The notes under the pieces: model-generated
Databases searched by the model: none
Told to the model about the DNA's origin: nothing
The model's input: the letters and a program-made list of their open reading frames with translations, nothing else
DNA from: an uncultured Candidatus Melainabacteria bacterium
GTDB taxonomy: Bacteria; Cyanobacteriota; Vampirovibrionia; Gastranaerophilales; Gastranaerophilaceae
Length of the DNA stretch: 56,707 bases
Assembly (NCBI GenBank): GCA_934747335.1
Contig: CAKVGS010000011.1
Span: forward strand, 1-56,707
Direction of reading: 5' to 3'
Shown here: piece after piece, positions 16,177 to 25,211 of the stretch
Layout: the number at the start of each line of letters is the position of its first letter
Position numbering within the stretch: the first letter of the stretch is position 1
Program-made: the position numbers and the translations under genes

Positions 16177-16800
16177 TTAGTAACAAATAAGCGAATATTC
16201 ACAATTACAATCATTTTTTTTCGTAGGTTCTTCTGAATGTTCTATATTCTCAACTACGGCTAAAAGTTTCTTTTTGTACTCTTTTTCAAGCTCATCGGAA
16301 TACTCAATTTTAACTTCATCTCTATTTTTTAAATCAATATAAACAAAAGCAACTTTATCTGTTTTAAAAAATTCTTTTACAGCTAAAATATAAATAATTG
16401 TCTGAAAATCATATTTAGCATTTTTAGGAGCCGAACCTGTTTTATAATCCAAAATATAATATCTATCATCATGTTTAACCAAAGCGTCTAAGCGTCCGCC
16501 AAAAAAATGATTATCAATTTTTACAGATAAATTATATTCTGTATTAACAACTTCATAACCAAAATATTTAACACATCTTAAATATTCCCAAACTAATTTT
16601 TGTTTGGGAGAAAGCGACTCTTCCATATTTTCTATATTTTCACCACGTAAATAATAAGAAGCCAAAGCATGAATATTTTTACCAAACTCAAACATATCGT
16701 CATTTACGGGCATATTAATCCCTTTAATATATTTTAAATAGAACTTTTTAGGACAAAGTTCATAGGTCTTTAACATGTTTGGTGAAAATTGTTGAAACAC
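16177..16800 (-). CDS. Stand-alone PD-(D/E)XK (RecB/Cas4-like) nuclease with four-Cys Fe-S signature
   Basis: A 207-aa protein. FSPNMLKTYELCPKKFYLKYI at the N-terminus, GGRLDALV and YYILDYKTG in the middle, and QTIIYILA after them match the RecB/AddB-type PD-(D/E)XK nuclease core. A Cys in the N-terminal motif (C16) plus three at the C-terminus (CNCEYSLIC) form the 4Fe-4S pattern of AddB and Cas4. The ribosome site AAGGAG overlaps the first possible GTG (16806), so I prefer the second GTG at 16800. No cas or helicase gene is nearby, so its partner is unknown. It follows the amidohydrolase gene by a few bases and is probably co-transcribed. Confidence 0.82.
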   Translation of the reverse strand: MFQQFSPNMLKTYELCPKKFYLKYIKGINMPVNDDMFEFGKNIHALASYYLRGENIENMEESLSPKQKLVWEYLRCVKYFGYEVVNTEYNLSVKIDNHFFGGRLDALVKHDDRYYILDYKTGSAPKNAKYDFQTIIYILAVKEFFKTDKVAFVYIDLKNRDEVKIEYSDELEKEYKKKLLAVVENIEHSEEPTKKNDCNCEYSLICY

Positions 16801-16809
16801 AATCACTCC

Positions 16810-17616
16810 TTATAAATTAAACAATTTCTTAGCATTATAAAACAAAAGATTATCAAGTAATTTTTCATCATTAAAATGCTCTAAAATCCCTGTTTTAAAA
16901 GCATCTAAATTAGCATCGTACAACTCTTTTTTCAAATTATGATCTCCAACAGGAGCATCGGAAGCCCACATTATACGATGGGTATAGTCACCCCTTGAAG
17001 TATTCTTTAATGCCTCTATAAGCATAATAACATCTTCTACACCAACCCAAGAAACATCAACATAAAGTGTTGCCGTACCTTTTTCAATTGATTCTATAAT
17101 AATTTTAATAGCCTCTTCGTGTGAACTTTTAGGCCCTGTTGACAAATGTCCTAAAATTATTGGAACATCAGGAAATTGTTTTGCTTTCTCATAAATCAAT
17201 TTTGGTGATGAGAAACGAGATTTTATATGTCCTGAATGATAAAGACAAGGCTTTTTAAATTGTCTTGCAACCTCTAAATACTTATCATACTTTTCAGAAG
17301 TCGCTACAAGCTTTGTAAATTCAGGATGAAATTTCAATCCGACGAATTGCGGATAATCCTTCAACATTTGTCTAATTACATTTGTGTCTAAACTTCTATC
17401 AACCTCACAGACAAAAAGAGGTTTTATTTGCGGATATTTTGCAGAAGCATCAAGCATTTCTTTATTTGCAGCATACTCGTCTTTTCCTGAAAAAGCATCT
17501 ATTCCTGCTAAATTTGAACAAATACAAGTTTTATCTCCAATTATATTTAATAAAAACTCAGGAGAAAAATTTCCCCAAAAAGAATTTCCTATGTGAACAT
17601 GTGCATCTATAATCAT
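16810..17616 (-). CDS. Amidohydrolase-family metal-dependent hydrolase
   Basis: A 268-aa TIM-barrel hydrolase with the N-terminal DAHVHIG metal motif, then KFHPEF, YHSGH, LGHLSTG and the terminal SDAP aspartate: the amidohydrolase-2 (PF04909-like) order. It has no signal peptide, so it is cytosolic. It could be a decarboxylase, lactonase or deaminase; the substrate is not readable. AAGGA precedes the ATG. It lies just upstream of the nuclease gene. Confidence 0.85.
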   Translation of the reverse strand: MIIDAHVHIGNSFWGNFSPEFLLNIIGDKTCICSNLAGIDAFSGKDEYAANKEMLDASAKYPQIKPLFVCEVDRSLDTNVIRQMLKDYPQFVGLKFHPEFTKLVATSEKYDKYLEVARQFKKPCLYHSGHIKSRFSSPKLIYEKAKQFPDVPIILGHLSTGPKSSHEEAIKIIIESIEKGTATLYVDVSWVGVEDVIMLIEALKNTSRGDYTHRIMWASDAPVGDHNLKKELYDANLDAFKTGILEHFNDEKLLDNLLFYNAKKLFNL

Positions 17617-17645
17617 AATTTTCCTTATTATTAATTTAAGTGATT

Positions 17646-17668
17646 GTTGGGCTGAAAGCCCAACCTAC
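17646..17668 (-). repeat. REP-like element: GTAG plus hairpin
   Basis: Read on the minus strand: GTAG then GTTGGGC-TTTCA-GCCCAAC (perfect 7-bp stem). It is identical in stem and loop to 50685-50707. It lies in the 154-bp gap between radA and the amidohydrolase gene. Confidence 0.8.
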
Positions 17669-17770
17669 TGTTATTATAAAAACAAAGCCAATTAAAAAAA
17701 AATTAAAACAATTTCCCACTTTCCATTTTCAGTTTTCCATTATACAAAATCTATGGAACAAGCAAACAAT

Positions 17771-19135
17771 TTAATGTTTAATTCCTCTCGTAATCGCTTC
17801 CAAAATTCTCTTTACCTTAACAATTTGGATGCCTTTAAACTCATCCTGCACATCATTCGATTCAGGAATAATAATCCTCTTGAATCCTAATTTTTGTGCT
17901 TCATTAATCCTTTTTTCTATATGGTTAACAGCTCTAATTTCACCTGATAAACCAATTTCACCTATTATTGCAGTTTCAGGGTCAAATACAACATCGCGCA
18001 CGCAAGTCACGATAGCTAATGCAATACCCAAATCCGCAGCAGGTTCATTAACATCAATACCACCGATAACATTCACGTAAACATCTTGTTTTGATAAGTT
18101 TAAACCGATTCTTTTTTCTAAAACCGCTAATATCTGCAACACGCGCCCCGTATCAACTCCATTTGCAATTCTTCGCGGCGCCGGATAAGGTGTAGTTCCT
18201 ACCAATGCTTGAATTTCAACTAAAAGCGGACGAGTTCCTTCGCTTGTTACAATAATCGTGCTTCCCGGGGTTTGAGTTTGATTATATTCTTTTAAAAACA
18301 ACTCACTTGGATTTACGACTTCTGTCAAACCCGTTGCACTCATTTCAAAGATACCGACTTCTGAAGTATTCCCAAAACGATTTTTAATAGAGCGTAAAAT
18401 TCTATAAGTTTTTGTTTTATCACCTTCAAATTGTATAACCGTATCTACCATGTGTTCCAAAACTTTAGGCCCTGCTATATTGCCTTCTTTTGTAACATGC
18501 CCGATTACAATAATTGAAATATTTTGAGATTTAGCAATATGCATAAGCATATTACAGCATTCTCTAATTTGCGAAACACTGCCTGCCGAACTCTGAATCA
18601 TTGATGTATAAATCGCTTGAATACTGTCTACAATAACTAAATCAGGCTTCATGCTCTCGATATGTTTTTTTATAAGTTCTAAATTTGTTTGAGGGTAAAT
18701 AAAAAGAGTATTTGATTTTACTCCAAGTCTTTCTGCCCTCAATTTAATTTGACTTGCAGATTCTTCCGCAGAAATATATAAAACTTTTTTGCCGGTTTTG
18801 CATAATTCGCCTGATGTTTGCAAGAGAATTGTTGATTTACCAATTCCAGGGTCACCTGCAATCAGTACCAAAGAACCTTGAACAATACCTCCACCAAGCA
18901 CTCTATCGAATTCAGAAATATTCGTGCTCATTCTAATTTCTGAATTCATTTCAATCTCATCCAAAGTCATAGGCGGAGTTGTATCAAAAACTTCTATCTC
19001 CGTTTTCTTTTCAACAGGAGCAGAAAGTTCTTCTACAAACGAACCCCAACTACCGCATTCAGGACACTTTCCCAAATAGCCTGCGGTTTCGTATCCGCAA
19101 TTTTGGCATACATATTTTGATTTAACTTTTGCCAT
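17771..19135 (-). CDS. radA: DNA repair protein RadA
   Basis: A 454-aa RadA/Sms of full length. The N-terminal zinc finger has C10, C13, C24 and C27, the RecA-like core has Walker A GDPGIGKST (94-102), the RadA-specific KNRFG motif is present, and a Lon-protease-like domain begins near residue 285. RadA is a branch-migration helicase acting with RecA in recombinational repair. It starts three bases after the LysM gene stop (TAGTTTATG) without a Shine-Dalgarno, indicating translational coupling. Confidence 0.96.
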   Translation of the reverse strand: MAKVKSKYVCQNCGYETAGYLGKCPECGSWGSFVEELSAPVEKKTEIEVFDTTPPMTLDEIEMNSEIRMSTNISEFDRVLGGGIVQGSLVLIAGDPGIGKSTILLQTSGELCKTGKKVLYISAEESASQIKLRAERLGVKSNTLFIYPQTNLELIKKHIESMKPDLVIVDSIQAIYTSMIQSSAGSVSQIRECCNMLMHIAKSQNISIIVIGHVTKEGNIAGPKVLEHMVDTVIQFEGDKTKTYRILRSIKNRFGNTSEVGIFEMSATGLTEVVNPSELFLKEYNQTQTPGSTIIVTSEGTRPLLVEIQALVGTTPYPAPRRIANGVDTGRVLQILAVLEKRIGLNLSKQDVYVNVIGGIDVNEPAADLGIALAIVTCVRDVVFDPETAIIGEIGLSGEIRAVNHIEKRINEAQKLGFKRIIIPESNDVQDEFKGIQIVKVKRILEAITRGIKH

Positions 19136-19138
19136 AAA

Positions 19139-19708
19139 CTATTGATTCATTGGAATAACAAGCTTTTGACCGATTGATAAAGCGTTAGGGTTAGCCATTT
19201 TGTTAGCTTCTTGAATTCTAGCAACTTTATCCATGTCAAATGAGCCGTAAAATCTAATAACAATACTTTCTAATGTGTCGCCTTCTTTAACAGTGTATTC
19301 TTCATTTAAAGAAACTGCCGGAGTAACTTTTTTAGCAGAAGAATCTGAAGGAATAAATGAAAATCTTCCGTTAGACTCTCTTTCTACTTTCTTAGAAGCA
19401 GGTGCAACAGGAACTACCACATCATCCTTTGGAGTTGATACATTGATTAAAAGACTTATGAATGTTGTAATCAATAATGTTACAATTACACCAACAATAA
19501 GACCTGTTACAAAATAAACTTGTGGTGCTTTTTCGTTCTTTTGAGTCTTTACGCCAAAAGATTGCCAAAGAGCATCCAATTCTCTGTTTTTGCTTTGCTT
19601 TCTGTAAAAATCTTCATCCTGATGTTCACGATTGTATTTGCTAAGAGCTTCAAGCATAGCAACTTTTTCTCTGGTAATGTTTGATCTTCTAAGTGTTGTG
19701 CTTTTCAT
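19139..19708 (-). CDS. Single-pass membrane protein with C-terminal LysM domain
   Basis: A 189-aa protein. It has a ~60-residue charged cytoplasmic N-terminus, one membrane helix near residues 66-90 (FVTGLIVGVIVTLLITTFISLL), a Pro/Ser linker, then LysM (EEYTVKEGDTLESIVIRFYG...NPNALSIGQKLVIP). LysM binds peptidoglycan glycans, so this type II membrane protein should bridge membrane and wall. GAGGA precedes the ATG. It is transcribed with radA (three-base gap), although the functional link is not obvious. Confidence 0.88.
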   Translation of the reverse strand: MKSTTLRRSNITREKVAMLEALSKYNREHQDEDFYRKQSKNRELDALWQSFGVKTQKNEKAPQVYFVTGLIVGVIVTLLITTFISLLINVSTPKDDVVVPVAPASKKVERESNGRFSFIPSDSSAKKVTPAVSLNEEYTVKEGDTLESIVIRFYGSFDMDKVARIQEANKMANPNALSIGQKLVIPMNQ

Positions 19709-19828
19709 AAATCCTCACCAATTTAGGGATACATTCCCCTCCTATTGTTGAATTTAACATAAAATTAAGCATGGTGCAAATTTGTAAAGTTTTTTATGAA
19801 GTTTTGTAAACTTATCCCTAATTTATAT

Positions 19829-19993
19829 TTATTTCTTTGAAAAATACGCTAATATATTCTCCAGTCCAATATTTTCCATTTCAACGTAAATTTCCGCAGT
19901 AGTCTTCAAATCAGGATTCACAGACTCATGCACTTTTTTTATCAGGTTTTCAATTTGAGCCGTTTTTATATTGTCAACTGCACCAATTTTCAT
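19829..19993 (-). CDS. Small hypothetical protein (54 aa)
   Basis: Begins at ATG 19993, which has AGGAG seven bases upstream; the longer in-frame start at 20017 would overlap recJ and lacks that site. MKIGAVDNIKTAQIENLIKK and the following helices have no membrane segment, signal or cysteines. It looks like a compact two-helix cytosolic protein. It follows the recJ stop by ten bases and is probably the last gene of the ctpA-recJ unit. No family recognised. Confidence 0.65.
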   Translation of the reverse strand: MKIGAVDNIKTAQIENLIKKVHESVNPDLKTTAEIYVEMENIGLENILAYFSKK

Positions 19994-20003
19994 GCTTAAA
20001 CTC

Positions 20004-22346
20004 CTACGCAATATCAATTGTCATAAATTTATTCTTATAATCGTTAATTGTATTCATAAGCTCAACAAACTCTGCATATTTCATTGTGTGTAAAGCTTTA
20101 GAAAGCTCAACAGATTGTAAAAATTCAATCTTAAAAGCATCTTCATTACGTTCTTTAATTTTAATCATGCCGGTGTCTTCAAACATTTCAAGCATTGTTT
20201 CAATTACAGGGTTGTTTACGCCGAGCGCAGTCGAAGCTCTTTCTAAATCGAAATTCCCATCAAGCGTATTACAAGTATATCTAATCATACCGGAAAACAT
20301 TTTTAATATTTGTTCTTCATTGTATTTGTTATTTTGATATCTCATATAATGAATTGCATCAGGTGCAACTGTTGTCATAAGATTTTGCATAACATCTTCG
20401 TCCGCAGGATAATCAAAGAACACCAAAACATCACTCTTGTTTGCATTGTTTCTGTTTACAATATGTTCACAAATATCCTTAAACGGTTTGAGACCTTCCA
20501 TAATTGTCCTGTCTTCTACAAAAGCGCATATAGATAGCTTTGAATTTTTGATGTAGTCATTAACCTGTGCTAAAATATTTGTTTTCTTTCTATGGTCATA
20601 AATTTTTGTTTTAACTTCTTCCTCTTGAACTAAGGCGTCTGAGTGAACATCTTTTAAGATTAACTGAACAGAAGTTACACCGTTAAACGTATTCAGTTGC
20701 GGTGCAAATGCAATATCCAATTTATCTCCTTGAATAAGAGGAATATCGCCTCTCGACCACCAAACACAATCCATTGTGCCGTTTGGAGTGTCCACAATAA
20801 GTTTTAAATGGTCTTTTGTTGAGCCCATCAATTTCTTTTCTTTTAAACTCAAATTATTTACAACGAACGTTGGAGAAGGGTTCGATGCGCCAAACGGTTC
20901 AAGTTTAGATATTTCTTCTACTAAACTTACATCAACCTCATCTATTGAAAGCTCTAAATCAACCTCAAGAGACGGGTTTAATTTTTGTCCGTTCAGCATT
21001 TCATCAATAGTTTTATTTAACGCTTTTTTAACAGTTTCAAAACTTGCTTTTTCTTCACTAAACGCAAATCCTGCCGCCAATTGGTGTCCGCCAAATCCTT
21101 CTAAATATTCTGAAATGTTCGATATGATGTCATATAAGTTTAATTCTTTTACGCCACGCGCTGAACAGCGAAACATTTTTGTTTCTTCCGAATAGTTCAT
21201 TATAAAAGTCGGCTTATAATATTTTTCTACAAATTTAGACGCTACAATTCCGACAATCCCGACATGCCAGTCTTTAGAGAATAAAACAATCGCATTATCT
21301 CGACTTTTTGACGCACGCCACATTTCATCAGCTTCTGCAAAAGTATTAGAACACATTTCCTGACGCAATTTATTAAAATTTTCAAGCGAAATAATAGCCA
21401 TTTCAATTTCTTGCTTGTTTTCAGAAATCATAACTTTGATGGCGTTATCGACTGTGTCAATTCTACCTGACGCATTAATTCTAGGTGCAATTGTGAACGC
21501 GATTTGTTCGGCTGTTAAACCATTATCAGTTCCAACTCCTGCGACATCAAGCATTCTTTTTAAACCATAATGTTTGCCTGATGCAATAAGTTCCAAACCT
21601 TTTGTAACATAATATCTGTTTTCTCCGATAAGCGGAACAATATCCGCAATCGTACCAACAGTTACAAACGGTAAAATTTCCATACTGAAAGCCAGTTTGT
21701 CATATCTTTCTAAAACAGCTTGCGCAAGCTTGAACGCAACACCAACTCCGGCTAATGAAGTCAACGACTCAATTTGTTGAGGAGTAAGTTTTTCATCCAG
21801 CGCATTCATTGCTTTTGGGTTAATTATAGCGTACGCTTCAGGTAAAACTTCAGGTGCTTCGTGGTGATCGGTAATAATTACATCTCGTCCAAAACTATTT
21901 ATAAACTTAACTTCTTCAACGCTACTTATACCATTATCAACTGTAATTATTAGTTTAGGCTTCTTTTGAGAAAGTAATTGCACCAAAGCTTTTGTATGCA
22001 AACCATGACCTTCGTTTTCACGCTCTGGGATGTAATAATCAACATTTGCACCTAAGTAGCTAAATGTTTTCATTAAAACAGATGTTGAAGTTACACCGTC
22101 TGCGTCAAAATCGCCATAAATTAAAATATTTTCTTTTTCATCTATGGCTTTAACTATTCTATCGACAGCCTTTTGCATATCGCAAAAAGCGTTAGGGTGC
22201 ATCAACGTTATCTCAAGAGGGTTTAAGAAATCTTTTTTCGCCTCTGCAGTTGTAATGCCCCTAACTTCTAATAATCTATCTATTAAATTTGCTCGTTCGG
22301 TTTTACCTTTTCCCCCGCGAACTACCCATTCTTTTGTACAAGACAT
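20004..22346 (-). CDS. recJ: Single-stranded-DNA-specific exonuclease RecJ
   Basis: A 780-aa protein. The DHH-family core has YGDFDADG (77-84), VDNGIS (136-141) and TDHHEAP (159-165), followed by the DHHA1 block GGHQLAAGF and an OB-like domain. About 200 extra C-terminal residues, relative to the ~570-aa proteobacterial enzyme, correspond to the RecJ_C extension known in Gram-positive and cyanobacterial RecJ. It degrades ssDNA 5'-3' in recombination and mismatch repair. It overlaps the ctpA end by 25 bases, so translation is coupled. Confidence 0.95.
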   Translation of the reverse strand: MSCTKEWVVRGGKGKTERANLIDRLLEVRGITTAEAKKDFLNPLEITLMHPNAFCDMQKAVDRIVKAIDEKENILIYGDFDADGVTSTSVLMKTFSYLGANVDYYIPERENEGHGLHTKALVQLLSQKKPKLIITVDNGISSVEEVKFINSFGRDVIITDHHEAPEVLPEAYAIINPKAMNALDEKLTPQQIESLTSLAGVGVAFKLAQAVLERYDKLAFSMEILPFVTVGTIADIVPLIGENRYYVTKGLELIASGKHYGLKRMLDVAGVGTDNGLTAEQIAFTIAPRINASGRIDTVDNAIKVMISENKQEIEMAIISLENFNKLRQEMCSNTFAEADEMWRASKSRDNAIVLFSKDWHVGIVGIVASKFVEKYYKPTFIMNYSEETKMFRCSARGVKELNLYDIISNISEYLEGFGGHQLAAGFAFSEEKASFETVKKALNKTIDEMLNGQKLNPSLEVDLELSIDEVDVSLVEEISKLEPFGASNPSPTFVVNNLSLKEKKLMGSTKDHLKLIVDTPNGTMDCVWWSRGDIPLIQGDKLDIAFAPQLNTFNGVTSVQLILKDVHSDALVQEEEVKTKIYDHRKKTNILAQVNDYIKNSKLSICAFVEDRTIMEGLKPFKDICEHIVNRNNANKSDVLVFFDYPADEDVMQNLMTTVAPDAIHYMRYQNNKYNEEQILKMFSGMIRYTCNTLDGNFDLERASTALGVNNPVIETMLEMFEDTGMIKIKERNEDAFKIEFLQSVELSKALHTMKYAEFVELMNTINDYKNKFMTIDIA

Positions 22347-23524
22347 GTCATTTTTTCCAATATTTCAATAGCTTTCTTTAACTGAACGTCGTCTTTTGCG
22401 TCAACGTTTTCCTTAGTCAATTCTACCACAACATCAGGAGTTATGCCTTTTTTATGAATATCACTTCCGGATGGAGTCAAATATCTTTGAATTGTAATAT
22501 TCATGCCGGCTTCATCAGGTAAACGGTTAATTTCTTGCACTAAACCTTTTCCGAAAGATTGTTCTCCTACAATCGTGGCTCTATGATTATCTTTTAACGC
22601 TCCACTTAAAATTTCACTTGCAGAAGCTGAACCTTTGTTAATTAAAACTACAATCGGCTTATCGGTAACTTGTTGGTATCTGGCACGAGTTGTACTTTTA
22701 TAAGAATCTCTGTCAACTGTGCTAACAATTACGCCACCGCGCAATAGCATATCAGAAATATAAATCGCGTTAGTTAAAAGCCCACCAGGGTTTGAACGAA
22801 GGTCTAAAATGTAACCTTTTACGCTACTTGAATTATTCAAAATACTTTCAATTTCCGTTGCAGCGTTTTTGCTGATAAATGAACTTAATCTGATATATTG
22901 AATATCATTTGGAATGTTTGTTGTTTCAAACGGTGGTTTGCATGAAACAGACTTAACTTCAATTTCATCTCTTACTACACTATAAGTTTTATTTGGCACA
23001 CCTTTTCTTTGAATTAATAAAGTAACTGTTGTACCTTTTTCGCCTCTGATTTTATCGGCAGCTGCATCAATGTTAATACCTTTTGTACTTTCGCCATTAA
23101 TTTCAAGGATTTTATCGTCTGCCATCAAACCTGCTCTTTCAGCAGGAGAATCTTCAAGAGGTGCAATAATAACCAATTCGCCATCTCTTAAACCGATTTG
23201 TGTACCGATACCTTTAAGCGAACCTTTGATTGATTGCGTTTCTTCAGAAAATTCTTTTGGATCTAAGAATCGTGTGTATGGGTCATTTAAGCTTGCAAGC
23301 ATTGTTTCTATTGCTACATAAGCATCTTCTTTTGTTTTAAGTTTGTTTTCGTAGCGATAACGCCATTTTGTCCAATCTTGGGCATTATTAGACGGGTCAT
23401 AATATTTTTTATTAACAATTCTCCAAACATCATCATACATTTCACTCGGAGTCGCAGAATATGCTTGCCCGATAGCCATCACAACCGCCGATAATAATAT
23501 AACTGATTTTATAAATCTTTTCAT
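22322..23524 (-). CDS. ctpA: C-terminal processing peptidase (S41 family)
   Basis: A 400-aa protein with a signal peptide (KRFIKSVILLSAVVMAIGQAYSA). A PDZ domain (KGIGTQIGLRDGELVI...AGLMADDKILEING) is followed by the S41 protease domain with the Ser in GSASASEIL and the Lys in SFGKGLVQ forming the catalytic dyad. It is secreted and cleaves near C-termini of envelope proteins; in the cyanobacterial lineage CtpA is best known for D1 processing, which cannot be its role in a non-photosynthetic cell. First of the ctpA-recJ-54aa group. Confidence 0.94.
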   Translation of the reverse strand: MKRFIKSVILLSAVVMAIGQAYSATPSEMYDDVWRIVNKKYYDPSNNAQDWTKWRYRYENKLKTKEDAYVAIETMLASLNDPYTRFLDPKEFSEETQSIKGSLKGIGTQIGLRDGELVIIAPLEDSPAERAGLMADDKILEINGESTKGINIDAAADKIRGEKGTTVTLLIQRKGVPNKTYSVVRDEIEVKSVSCKPPFETTNIPNDIQYIRLSSFISKNAATEIESILNNSSSVKGYILDLRSNPGGLLTNAIYISDMLLRGGVIVSTVDRDSYKSTTRARYQQVTDKPIVVLINKGSASASEILSGALKDNHRATIVGEQSFGKGLVQEINRLPDEAGMNITIQRYLTPSGSDIHKKGITPDVVVELTKENVDAKDDVQLKKAIEILEKMTCLVQKNG

Positions 23525-23617
23525 AAGCTTACACTCCTCACAAAGTCAAAAAGCGCTCTTTATATTATATTACACAATTACTTAAATAATATCAAATTTT
23601 TGTTATCCCCTAACAAA

Positions 23618-23983
23618 TTACTTCATGTATTTAAGCATAACCTGAGTATTAACACTTTCTCCCGAAAAGCTTGCAGGAAGTGGCAAATAAGGTGCGCCTG
23701 ATTTAACAGCGTTCAACACAGCCGTATTTGCATTTTTATTAGTTGAATTTACTATAAAAGGCTCTGTAATTTCGCCATTCTTTTTCACCCTGAATTGAAC
23801 AGTTACTTCATAATCCTGATTTGCTTTATAAGGCGTCCAATTGTTATGAACAGCATTCGGCAAATATTCAAAGTATTGATTTAATGTTGCAACTTGTTTT
23901 GCGGGAGTCGTTGGCAATTGTGCGTTGTCCGCCGCAAAAGTCGGTAGTGTTAACATTGATAGTAGAATTAGTAATTTTTTCAT
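23618..23983 (-). CDS. Periplasmic TonB/TolA C-terminal-domain-like protein
   Basis: A 121-aa protein with a short signal peptide (KKLLILLSMLTLPTFA). The mature part is essentially one TonB_C-like domain: YEVTVQFRVKKNGEITEPFIVNST, then AVLNAVKSGAPYLPLPASF. It lacks the transmembrane anchor and Pro-rich spacer of true TonB, so it is a free-standing periplasmic domain. The ATG follows a GC-rich CCCTC...GAGGG hairpin (about 24001-24019) in the 44-bp gap after alr. Confidence 0.75.
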   Translation of the reverse strand: MKKLLILLSMLTLPTFAADNAQLPTTPAKQVATLNQYFEYLPNAVHNNWTPYKANQDYEVTVQFRVKKNGEITEPFIVNSTNKNANTAVLNAVKSGAPYLPLPASFSGESVNTQVMLKYMK

Positions 23984-24027
23984 ATAAGCCCCCAGCCTAA
24001 CCCTCCCCCAAGGAGAGGGAACTAAGT

Positions 24028-25149
24028 TTATCTTACATAAACTCTCGGCAATCTTACCTTAAGTCTGCAAGTCAATTCATAATTAATAGTATGTAATATT
24101 TCTGCCCAATTATCAAGACTCAAATCTTCATCGTCTAATAATGTTATAACATCACCGACTTTTGCTTCAACATCGCCCAAATCAAACATCATTTGATCCA
24201 TTGTGATATTTCCGATTTGTCTGATTTTTTGTCCGTTAATTTTTCCACAAATTTTATTTGACAAACCTCTTGATACTCCATCGGCGTAACCTATTGGAAT
24301 AGTTGCAACTCTTGTTGGTTCGTAAGCCACAAATTTATGTGAATAACTTACACCTTCACCTGCTTTAACTTCATGAATATTAGTTATTCTACCCTTTAGT
24401 CCCATAATTTGTTTTACAATCGGTTTATAATTAACTTTTTGTGGCAAATCAGGATACAAGCCATATAGAGAAATTCCAACTCTTACCATATTTGATTTTA
24501 TATCATAAGCAAAAGTTGCTGCGGTGTTCTGAATGTGCAGTAAAAGACCTTTTGTATCAATATTATCAACTACACTGTGCCAACGCTCAATTTGTTTTCG
24601 AGTTTCGGTTTCTTCCTCAGCGGAAGCCAAATGCGTAAACACGCCTTCAAAGCTCAAATAATCAGCTTCTTGAACTTGTTCTATAAATTCAACTGCGTCT
24701 TCTGATCTGACACCAATTCGATTCATGCCTGTATCAATCTTAACGTGAACTTTTGGTCTTAAGCCTGTTCTTTCATAAACTTCTTTACAAGCTTTCAAAT
24801 GATCATTATTAAAAATTGAAAACGCAATATTATTTTGTGCCGCAGATTCTATCGCCCACAAAGGAATTGCACCGACTACCAAAATAGGACATTTTATTTT
24901 AACCGCACGTAAATCCAAGCCTTCATCAACAGAAGATACACCAAGCGCATCAACTCCTGAGGCTAACATTGTTTGCGCTATCATTGAAGCACCGTGCCCG
25001 TAAGCATCGGCTTTAACAATTGCCAAAAACTTTTTATTCTTTGGTATTCCTTTTTTTATTTCAATAATATTTTGTGCTAAAGATTCTAAGTTGATTTCAA
25101 CCCAAGCATCTTTATGAATATTTACATTTGATTGTCTAACATTTTTCAT
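24028..25149 (-). CDS. alr: Alanine racemase
   Basis: A 373-aa fold-type III PLP enzyme. AIVKADAYGHGA carries the PLP lysine (K46), MVRVGISLYGLYP follows, and the C-terminal beta domain includes VGDVITLL. It interconverts L- and D-Ala for peptidoglycan. I choose ATG 25149 (AAGAAG upstream); the frame is open to 25239, but that stretch crosses a REP-like hairpin and overlaps miaB. It lies directly downstream of miaB. Confidence 0.94.
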   Translation of the reverse strand: MKNVRQSNVNIHKDAWVEINLESLAQNIIEIKKGIPKNKKFLAIVKADAYGHGASMIAQTMLASGVDALGVSSVDEGLDLRAVKIKCPILVVGAIPLWAIESAAQNNIAFSIFNNDHLKACKEVYERTGLRPKVHVKIDTGMNRIGVRSEDAVEFIEQVQEADYLSFEGVFTHLASAEEETETRKQIERWHSVVDNIDTKGLLLHIQNTAATFAYDIKSNMVRVGISLYGLYPDLPQKVNYKPIVKQIMGLKGRITNIHEVKAGEGVSYSHKFVAYEPTRVATIPIGYADGVSRGLSNKICGKINGQKIRQIGNITMDQMMFDLGDVEAKVGDVITLLDDEDLSLDNWAEILHTINYELTCRLKVRLPRVYVR

Positions 25150-25179
25150 TTCGTCTTCTTTTAGCTTTCTATACAGTAT

Positions 25180-25203
25180 GTAGGTTGGGCATTCCTGCCC
25201 AAC
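25180..25203 (+). repeat. REP-like element: GTAG plus hairpin
   Basis: GTAG, then GTTGGGC-ATTCCT-GCCCAAC. It has the same stem as the elements at 17646 and 50685 with a different loop. It lies between the miaB stop and the alr start. Confidence 0.8.
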
Positions 25204-25211
25204 ATTTATTT

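Noticed and set aside
16177..16800. Cas4 of a CRISPR system
   Set aside because: No repeat array and no other cas gene anywhere in the window.
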